Part shown: positions 5,276 through 10,754 of the stretch, in pieces
Position numbering within the stretch: the stretch's first letter is position 1
Layout of the letters: each line of letters opens with the position of its first letter
From: JALYUA01 sp039931865
GTDB lineage: Bacteria; Acidobacteriota; Thermoanaerobaculia; UBA5066; Gp7-AA6
Assembly: GCA_039931865.1 (NCBI GenBank)
Contig: JBDTRB010000111.1
Location: 1-10,754, forward strand
Length of the DNA: 10,754 bases
Direction of reading: 5' to 3'
Notes under the pieces: generated by a model
What the model saw: only the letters and a program-made list of their open reading frames with translations
What the model was told of the DNA's origin: nothing
The model's database searches: none
Made by a program: the position numbers and the translations under genes

Positions 5276-6061
5276 TCAATGCAGAGGGGCCGCCGCCTGA
5301 GCGCGCCGGTCCCGGGAAGGGGTGACTTCGAGCGGTGCGATCCGGATCCCCTCTTCCCGGAAACGCTCATGAATGCGGCGAGCAAACTCGGGCGCGCCCG
5401 GCGTGTCGCCATGGATGCAGAGTGTGTCGGCTCGGACGGAAATCGTCGTTCCCTCGCTGGTGGTCACTCGGCCGTCCCGCGCCAGACTGAGCGCCTGCTC
5501 GGCGACCTCGTCAGGCGAGGAAAGGACCGCGCCCCGCTCCGTGCGCGGGACCAGGGACCCGTCCGGAAGATACCGGCGGTCGGCGAATGCCTCGGCGGCG
5601 ACGGGAAGTCCGGCCTCGCGTCCCGCTTCCATCAGCAGAGAGCCGGGCGGCCCGAAGAGCACCAGGCTCGGCCGGAGCCGACGGACGCCTTCCGCGATCG
5701 CTCGCGCCACGTCCGGAAACTCCGCCGCCGCATGGTAGAGGGCGCCGTGGGGCTTGACGTGCGTGAGCGTCCCGCCACGCGAGCGCACGAACCCGTCGAG
5801 CGCCGAGATCTGGTACAGGACGAGCGCCTCGACGGCGTCCGCCGACATCTCGACGCGCAGCCGGCCGAAGTTTGCGCGATCGGGATATCCCGGATGCGCG
5901 CCGACGCGGACCCCGTGAGACAACGCCGCCGCCACCGTTTCGTCGATCGAAAAAGGATCCCCCGCGTGCAGGCCGCACGCGACGTTCGCCGAGGTCAGAA
6001 AAGGCAGGAGGGCGGAGTCGTCCAGACCTTCGCCGACGTCGGCGTTCAGATCGATGCTCAC
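5276..6061 (-). CDS. pxpA: 5-oxoprolinase subunit A (LamB/YcsF family)
   Basis: Cytoplasmic subunit of the ATP-dependent prokaryotic 5-oxoprolinase, which opens 5-oxo-L-proline to L-glutamate together with PxpB and PxpC. The 261 residues match the usual length (about 250). Family motifs are in order: SIDLNADVGEG at the N-terminus, SANVACGLHAGDP (24-36), VGAHPGYPDRANFGR (53-67), THVKPHGALYH (100-110), and near the end RADTLCIHGDTPGAPEFARR. The start is GTG 6061, overlapping the TGA of the upstream fusion gene as GTGA (6061-6058), so translation is coupled. Nothing essential looks lost; FGRL replaces the more usual FGRR at residue 68. Confidence 0.95.
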   Translation of the reverse strand: MSIDLNADVGEGLDDSALLPFLTSANVACGLHAGDPFSIDETVAAALSHGVRVGAHPGYPDRANFGRLRVEMSADAVEALVLYQISALDGFVRSRGGTLTHVKPHGALYHAAAEFPDVARAIAEGVRRLRPSLVLFGPPGSLLMEAGREAGLPVAAEAFADRRYLPDGSLVPRTERGAVLSSPDEVAEQALSLARDGRVTTSEGTTISVRADTLCIHGDTPGAPEFARRIHERFREEGIRIAPLEVTPSRDRRAQAAAPLH

Positions 6062-7632
6062 GTCCGCGCCATCCTACGCCTCGCCGCCAGGGCGTCGGCC
6101 ATGGAAACGGCGCGAAACCGCAGAGACGTCCCGGGCCGCGTCTGCGCGACCAGGCGAAAATCCGCGGTGATCACGGTCGCGATCTTCAGGTAGCCGCCCG
6201 TCACGGGGCGGTCGGGCCCCAGAACGATCGGCTGCCCGTCCCCCGGGACCTGGATTGCGCCGAGCGCAGTTCCTTCCGGCGGGATCTCCGACTCTCCGCG
6301 AAAGGCCAGTCGAGGCCCCTCGAGCCGGATGCCGCGACGGTCGCTGGTCGAGGAAACGCGAAACGGGGAATTCAGCAAGGCGGCGACCCCCTCATCGGCA
6401 AACCAGTCTTCCTGTGGTCCCAGCACGATGCGTACCACCGGGTCCTGAGGAAAATCGGGTGCGGGCGGTTCTGAGCCGCTCTCCACACGCATCGCCGGAT
6501 GCGCCCCGAAGAGCAGGTCTCCGGGCGAGAGCCTCGACGGAATGTCGAGCGCGGCCGGCGCATCGAAACCGCCCGCGACGCAGAGGTAGGCCCGGACTCC
6601 GAGCCGCACCGCTCCCAGGGCGAGGTGTTGCCCCCTCCTTAAGTTCGCGGTCACGCCGGCGGGATACGGCCGGCCGTCGATCGCCGCGCCGCTGGCACCG
6701 CCCGCGATTGCAACCCGCGAGTCCTCGAGAGCTTCCAGCTCGGGTCCAGCGACGGCGAGCTCGACCGCCGCGGCGCCCGCAGGGTTGCCCAGCAGCGCGT
6801 TTCCGAAAGCCAGGAGCGCCGGGTCGACCGCTCCGGAGGGAGGCAGACCCGACGCGCCACGTCCGCGAAACGGCGCCCCGACGGGCGCGGACCAGAGCCC
6901 CGGCGACACGATCCGGAAGATCGGCGCTCGGGCGCCCCCCTTTTCGCGGGGCGCTGCGAAGACCGGGGCTTCCGGCTCGATCTCGTCGGCGCGCCTCCGG
7001 TGAAAACGCACCCGGTCTCCCGGAGCGAGAAGAGCGGGGGGGTCCCGGTCGGGGTCGAACAGGCGCACGGTCGCACGCCCGATCAGGTTCCATCCGCCCG
7101 GGCTCTCCGCCGGGTAGATCCCGGAGTACCGGCCCGCGACGGCCACGCTTCCGGCGGAAACGCGCGGACGCGGCGTCGACAACCGCACGGCTGCCAGCTC
7201 CGGGGGAAGGCCGGCCAGGTACGCGAACCCGGGAGCGAACCCGAGGAACGCGACGTGGTAGTCGGAGCCGGCGTGCCGCGCGCACACCTCTTCGGCCGTC
7301 AAGCCGGCACGCCGCGCGACGGCGTCCAGGTCCGGCCCGCCGTAGGTCACGCCGATCACGTGCTCGCGCCCCGCTGGAACTTCCGCGGCCACGGCGGGCG
7401 CCACGGAAGCCGCCTGGATCTCGCGATCGAGCTCCTCGTGAGAGACCCGCCCGGGGTCGAAGGCGCAGAAGAGCGTGCGCGCGCCCGGCACCGCGTCGTC
7501 GGGCGGCGCCGTACCAGAGGAAAGCCCTCTCGCGAGCGCTACGGCGGACCGGTTCGCATCTTCGTCCGAGGCGTCCGGGAATTCGACGAGAAGCGCACCG
7601 TCGGAGACGTGCCGCACCCGGGGGAGAGTCAC
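6058..7632 (-). CDS. pxpBC: 5-oxoprolinase subunit B-subunit C fusion protein (KipI-KipA fusion)
   Basis: One 524-residue protein joins PxpB (about 1-210) and PxpC (about 238-524) through an acidic, Ala/Pro-rich linker. With PxpA it forms 5-oxoprolinase. The PxpB part has FLGFAPGFAYLAGLP (129-143), RPRVSAGSVAVAGRYSGIYP (155-174) and SPGGWNLIGRA (177-187). The PxpC part has LPPSGAVDPALLAFGNALLG (263-282), VELAVAGPELE, AGGASGAAIDGRPY, VLGPQEDWF, STSDRRGIRLEG, GAIQVPGDGQPIVLGPDRP and TGGYLKIATV. The motif that normally opens PxpC (T.QD.GR.G) is degenerate: residues 245-262 read GLWSAPVGAPFRGRGASG. Start GTG 7632 overlaps the permease stop as GTGA; an upstream in-frame start at 7695 lies inside the permease gene and is less likely. 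Fusions of these subunits are known in other bacteria. A urea-carboxylase-linked role is unlikely because pxpA is adjacent. Confidence 0.93.
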   Translation of the reverse strand: MTLPRVRHVSDGALLVEFPDASDEDANRSAVALARGLSSGTAPPDDAVPGARTLFCAFDPGRVSHEELDREIQAASVAPAVAAEVPAGREHVIGVTYGGPDLDAVARRAGLTAEEVCARHAGSDYHVAFLGFAPGFAYLAGLPPELAAVRLSTPRPRVSAGSVAVAGRYSGIYPAESPGGWNLIGRATVRLFDPDRDPPALLAPGDRVRFHRRRADEIEPEAPVFAAPREKGGARAPIFRIVSPGLWSAPVGAPFRGRGASGLPPSGAVDPALLAFGNALLGNPAGAAAVELAVAGPELEALEDSRVAIAGGASGAAIDGRPYPAGVTANLRRGQHLALGAVRLGVRAYLCVAGGFDAPAALDIPSRLSPGDLLFGAHPAMRVESGSEPPAPDFPQDPVVRIVLGPQEDWFADEGVAALLNSPFRVSSTSDRRGIRLEGPRLAFRGESEIPPEGTALGAIQVPGDGQPIVLGPDRPVTGGYLKIATVITADFRLVAQTRPGTSLRFRAVSMADALAARRRMART

Positions 7633-9008
7633 CGTTGCGGCCGCCAGAGAAAGTACACCGGTATCCCGGTCGCCACGATCGCGTAGCCGGGCCACGTCGT
7701 GGCGGGGCTGCCGGCGAAGAGGATCACGATCAGCAGGGCTCCGGCAGCGGCGTACGCGAGCGGGAGCAACGGGTAGCCGGGCGCGCGGAAGGGGCGCTCG
7801 AGGTCCGGCCGGCGCCGGCGGAGCACGATGACCGCGAGCACGAGCATCACGTAAAACAGGATGTCGACGGAGATGACGTACTTCAGGAGCTTTCCGTAGT
7901 CACCGGAGAGCACGAGGACGCCGGACCAGATCCCCTGCGCCACCAGGGCGCTCGCGGGCACCGACGCGCGGTTGACGGTCGCGAGGCGGCGGAAAAAAAG
8001 ACCATCCCGCGCCATGGCAAACGTGACCCGCGCGCCGGAAAGAATCAACCCGTTCACGCAGCCGAATGTCGAGATCATGATCGCGGCCGCGGTCGCCGCC
8101 GCGGCGCCCGGTCCGAACATCGCCATCGCCGCCGCCGTGCCCACGCGATCCGCGGGCGCATGCTGGATTCCGGAGAGAGGCAGGACGTTTTCGTACGCCA
8201 CGTTCGCCACCACGTACGCAGCCGTCACGATCAGGCATCCGATCAGAAGCGCTCGGGGAAGGGTCCGTTCCGGATCGCGGATCTCTTCGCCCGCGAACGT
8301 GACGTTGTTCCAGGCCGACTGCGAGAAGAGCGGCCCGACCATCGCGGTCCCGAGCGCGGCGACGAGCGCGATGCCGGTCAGCGCGTGGCCGGACGGAGAG
8401 ACGGCCGTCCAGAATCCCGGCGCGCGCAACGCGGCCCCGGCGGTGCCGAGAAAGAGGCCGAGCCCCGTCAGCGCGACGAGGGCGGCAAGCTTCGCGGCAG
8501 TGAAGACGTTCTGCGTGCCGGTCCCGGCGCGAAGACCGCTCGCGTTGGTCGCCGTGAGAATGGCGATCACCGCGAGGGCGACCGCCTGCGCCGCGGTCGC
8601 GCGGATCGGACCCGCGGTGAAGATCGGACGTTCAGCGGAAAGCGCCGGCCACAGGACCCCGAGGAACTTCGCGAACGCGACGGAAACCGCGGCGATCGTG
8701 CCCGACTGGATGACGAGAAACAGCGCCCAGCCGAAGAGAAACCCGACCAGGGGGCCGTACGCCTCGCGAAAGAACACGTACTGGCCCCCCGCTTTCGGAA
8801 GCATGGCCGCCAGCTCCGAGCAGGAGAGAGCCGCGACGATCGTCAGGAGTCCCGCGATGCCCCACGCCACGAGAAGCCAGCCCGCGGAGCCGAGCACGCG
8901 CGCGCTCTCGGCGGACACGATGAAGATCCCGGATCCGATCATCGAGCCGACGACGAGCGCTGTGGCGTCGAACGGGCCGATCCCGCGCCGGAGCGCCGCG
9001 GGCTTCAT
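7629..9008 (-). CDS. APC-family amino acid permease
   Basis: Inner-membrane transporter of the amino acid-polyamine-organocation superfamily. The 459 residues contain about 12 hydrophobic segments. The first carries the family's substrate-binding glycine motif, ATALVVGSMIGSGIFIVSAE (about 14-33); the segment after the second helix, LSCSELAAMLPKAGGQYVFF, is typical of the LAT/APC groups. Further along are SQSAWNNVTFAGEEIRDPER and a conserved end with RRRRPDLERPFRAPGYPLLP. ATG 9008 is chosen because the family motif begins shortly after it; ATG 9062 would add 18 polar residues and also lacks a ribosome binding site. Its stop overlaps the start of the 5-oxoprolinase fusion, which suggests that it imports 5-oxoproline or a related amino acid. 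That substrate is inferred from context only. Confidence 0.93.
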   Translation of the reverse strand: MKPAALRRGIGPFDATALVVGSMIGSGIFIVSAESARVLGSAGWLLVAWGIAGLLTIVAALSCSELAAMLPKAGGQYVFFREAYGPLVGFLFGWALFLVIQSGTIAAVSVAFAKFLGVLWPALSAERPIFTAGPIRATAAQAVALAVIAILTATNASGLRAGTGTQNVFTAAKLAALVALTGLGLFLGTAGAALRAPGFWTAVSPSGHALTGIALVAALGTAMVGPLFSQSAWNNVTFAGEEIRDPERTLPRALLIGCLIVTAAYVVANVAYENVLPLSGIQHAPADRVGTAAAMAMFGPGAAAATAAAIMISTFGCVNGLILSGARVTFAMARDGLFFRRLATVNRASVPASALVAQGIWSGVLVLSGDYGKLLKYVISVDILFYVMLVLAVIVLRRRRPDLERPFRAPGYPLLPLAYAAAGALLIVILFAGSPATTWPGYAIVATGIPVYFLWRPQR

Positions 9009-9165
9009 TCGAGCGGCGAGCGCGCGGCCGCTCGTCGGCAGAGCCGTTCCTCGATGGACCATCCGGGCGCCGCGCCGAAGAGGGGGCGCGACTCATCGGA
9101 ATGTCTCGTGCGCGCCGCCTGGTTCAGGACTTCTCTCCGGGGTCACCCTGGCGGGGGTGGCTCAC
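9009..9165. other. Gap between SRPBCC gene and APC permease
   Basis: This stretch separates two minus-strand genes. I see no T-run terminator, no clear -35/-10 pair and no strong ribosome binding site. If the permease starts at ATG 9062, the gap shrinks to 103 bases. Confidence 0.3.
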
Positions 9166-9774
9166 CTACGCGCGGCGCCGGCGTCCGCGAACGAGGCCGG
9201 CGGCGAGGGCGAACGCTCCGGCGGCCACGCCCGCGAGGATGACTCCGGACGCTCGCGCGGGGGCAGGCGGAACGGGGACCCGGTCACGCGCGGAAGAGTC
9301 CGCTGCCCGCCGCCGGGCGAGCTCGAGCGCGAGGCTTTCCTCACCGCGCGCCATCGCCCAACGGTGGTTAGCGGCGAGCGCCGGGGCGAGGACGGGCGCG
9401 AGCGCGTGCAGAAGCGGCTTTCGCGCGGTGACGGTCCATTCGAACGTGACCCATGTCCACGCCCCGGCCGGCTCCAGGGTCCAGACGCCGGCGCCGTCAA
9501 TGTCCCCTTCAGCCTCGATCGCGAGCTCGAAGGGCGGACGCACCCGGGTGACCCGAAGGACCCACGCGAGGGTGTACGGCAGCCATCCGCGGGTCACGAG
9601 CGCAACCTCCCGCCCGACGCCGTCCGCGCTGCCGGATTCGAGCTCGGAAACGGCGAGATACACGCTCGGCCACCAGCGGGGCAGCTCGGAAGGGGCCTCC
9701 AGGACCCGGAAGATCTCCTCTGCGGTTCCGTACACCCGCCAGTTCGTCACCAGGCGATAGTCGCGGCTGAACAT
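9166..9774 (-). CDS. SRPBCC-domain protein with C-terminal membrane anchor
   Basis: The 202 residues start MFSRDYRLVTNWRVYGTAEE, the usual opening of a polyketide cyclase/dehydrase-type SRPBCC (START-like) fold. IFRVLEAPSELPRWWPSVYL (about 21-40), the strand-rich middle with GWLPYTLAWVLRVTRVRPPF, and TWVTFEWTVTARKPLLHALAPVLA support a hydrophobic ligand-binding cavity. After about residue 165 there is a Pro/Arg/Ala-rich linker, then a hydrophobic segment SGVILAGVAAGAFALAAGLV and the basic end RGRRRRA, consistent with a tail anchor and a cytoplasmic main domain. ATG 9774 is preferred, with AGGGG about 9 bases upstream; upstream in-frame codons to 9960 lack homology and run into the divergent promoter region. 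The ligand is unknown. The gap to the permease gene is 157 bases, so co-transcription is uncertain. Confidence 0.82.
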   Translation of the reverse strand: MFSRDYRLVTNWRVYGTAEEIFRVLEAPSELPRWWPSVYLAVSELESGSADGVGREVALVTRGWLPYTLAWVLRVTRVRPPFELAIEAEGDIDGAGVWTLEPAGAWTWVTFEWTVTARKPLLHALAPVLAPALAANHRWAMARGEESLALELARRRAADSSARDRVPVPPAPARASGVILAGVAAGAFALAAGLVRGRRRRA

Positions 9775-9925
9775 GGAAGGACCCCTTTGGAAAAGCTTAC
9801 CCCGCCTCGACGGGAGACTAACGAAAAGGCCCGCCCAACGTCCAAGAGAACAGGGGAACTTCCGCCGGGACGGCGCGTAAAAGAGGGTTGAGAGCCGTCG
9901 GCTTCGTACCTTTCGGGGGTCCGTG
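9775..9925. promoter_or_regulatory. Divergent intergenic region between SRPBCC gene and RND adaptor
   Basis: The 151 bases must carry promoters for both flanking genes. A small inverted repeat CCCG-CCTCGA-CGGG lies at about 9801-9814. No convincing sigma-70 promoter was found. AGGGG on the minus strand, about 9 bases before 9774, is the likely ribosome binding site of the SRPBCC gene, and GGGGG before 9926 is that of the adaptor. Confidence 0.35.
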
Positions 9926-10754
9926 ATGCGAAAACTCTTCAAAACGCTGTTCTGGCTCATGATTCTCGTGACCCTCGCCGGAGGGGTCTACGCCTGGGCC
10001 CGGTCGAGCAAGGGGGACCAGCAGGGAAACAAGCTGGTCACGGTCGAAAAGGGATCCATCACGGAAAAGGCGATCGCGGTCGGTCAGATCCAGCCCCGCC
10101 AGAAGTTCCAGGTCAAATCGAAGATCTCGGGCATCGTGAAAAAGTGCATGGTCAACGTCGGCGACTCGGTCAAGGCGGGAGACGCGCTGTTTGAGATCGG
10201 GCCGGACCCGACACCTCAGGAACTCACCGACGTCGACCGCAGCGTCGACTCGGCCGCCGTGTCCTACGTGCGGGCGAAGGCGGACTACGAGCGCGCGATT
10301 GAGCTCTCGAAGTCCGGCGTGCTGCCGAAATCCGACATGGATTCGAAGAGAGAGGCGTACGAGCTCGCGAAGATCGCGGTCGCGCGCGCCGAACAGGGCC
10401 GGGACCTCACGCGGAAGGGCCGCGTCTCCACCGAGAAAGTCACGATCGAGTCGGTCATTCGCGCGCCCGCCGCGGGCACGATCCTGACCCGCGTCGTGAA
10501 TCCCGGCGATCCGATCACCCCGCTCACCTCCTACCAGCCCGGGACGGAGCTCGCGACGATCGCGGACATGCGCGACCTCATCTTCAAGGGAACCGTCGAC
10601 GAGATCGACGTCGGCAAGCTCCACGTGGGACTCCCCGCTCGCATCAAGGTTGGCGCGCTTCCCTCCGACGTCGTCACCGGGCGGGTGGCCCGCATCGCGC
10701 CGCAGGCGCAGCAGAAGGAGGGCGCGACGCTCTTCGACGTCGAGATCGAGCTCG
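9926..10754 (+). CDS. RND/MacA-type efflux periplasmic adaptor, 3' end beyond the window
   Basis: Membrane-fusion protein (HlyD/MacA group) linking an inner-membrane pump to an outer-membrane channel. The visible 276 codons begin MRKLFKTLFWLMILVTLAGG, one inner-membrane anchor (about 4-25). A first beta-barrel/lipoyl half follows, with VTVEKGSITEKAIAVGQIQP and the lipoyl motif SKISGIVKKCMVNVGDSVKAGDALFEI (about 66-92). A coiled-coil hairpin covers about 97-165 (ELTDVDRSVDSAAVSYVRAK, then SDMDSKREAYELAKIAVARA). The second lipoyl half, IRAPAAGTILTRVVNPGDPI, and the start of the barrel, FKGTVDEIDVGKLHVG, come next. The hairpin is short, as in MacA. The stop and the expected ATPase and permease partners would lie to the right and cannot be seen. 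ATG 9926 is used; GTG 9923 is in frame and also possible. Confidence 0.92.
   Translation, partial: MRKLFKTLFWLMILVTLAGGVYAWARSSKGDQQGNKLVTVEKGSITEKAIAVGQIQPRQKFQVKSKISGIVKKCMVNVGDSVKAGDALFEIGPDPTPQELTDVDRSVDSAAVSYVRAKADYERAIELSKSGVLPKSDMDSKREAYELAKIAVARAEQGRDLTRKGRVSTEKVTIESVIRAPAAGTILTRVVNPGDPITPLTSYQPGTELATIADMRDLIFKGTVDEIDVGKLHVGLPARIKVGALPSDVVTGRVARIAPQAQQKEGATLFDVEIEL

Noticed and set aside
6058..7632. Urea carboxylase/allophanate hydrolase-related protein
   Set aside because: Related domains occur in those enzymes, but there is no biotin carboxylase or amidase domain here, and pxpA overlaps directly.
6255..9242. 995-codon plus-strand open frame
   Set aside because: It is antisense to pxpBC and the APC permease, both with clear family motifs. 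Its product is Arg/Pro/Gly-rich without any domain, the usual shadow of GC-rich genes.

Overview
The window is high-GC DNA with tightly packed genes, frequent GTG starts, ATGA/GTGA stop-start overlaps and GGAGG-type ribosome binding sites. This fits a free-living GC-rich bacterium. Gene content (APC permease with 5-oxoprolinase genes, YqjE-like membrane protein, RND adaptor) is compatible with an Acidobacteriota-like soil or sediment lineage, but no taxonomic marker is present and that assignment is a guess. No rRNA, tRNA, CRISPR array, transposase or phage gene was found. No stretch longer than 300 bases lacks a gene.

Layout. (1) 1-1822, minus strand: an ABC exporter pair, ATPase first and then an ABC-2 type permease that runs off the left edge. 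Between them lies an unusual chain of tiny overlapping reading frames built on an 11-bp tandem repeat. (2) 1929-2729, plus strand: an SGNH/GDSL hydrolase with an N-terminal membrane anchor, divergent from the ABC pair. (3) 2751-4282, plus strand: two paralogous secreted Tyr/Gly-rich proteins of unknown function. Each has its own copy of a roughly 88-base leader with a GC palindrome touching the ribosome binding site, and its own near-identical intrinsic terminator. (4) 4334-4454: a composite palindromic element of REP/MITE type. (5) 4465-9008, minus strand, reading right to left: APC amino acid permease, PxpB-PxpC fusion, PxpA, YqjE/holin-X-like membrane protein, small one-helix membrane protein. 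Neighbours overlap by 4 bases or are 8 bases apart. (6) 9166-9774, minus strand: an SRPBCC-domain protein with a C-terminal membrane anchor. (7) 9926 to the right edge, plus strand: an RND/MacA-type periplasmic adaptor, incomplete.

How the genes work together. The clearest pathway is 5-oxoproline (pyroglutamate) use. The APC permease would import an amino acid or 5-oxoproline, and PxpA with PxpBC would open the ring to glutamate at the cost of ATP. The two small membrane proteins at the 3' end of this operon look like envelope helpers. The ABC pair and the RND adaptor are separate export systems. The secreted paralog pair is the least understood part of the window and, with the ABC relay, holds the observations most worth checking.
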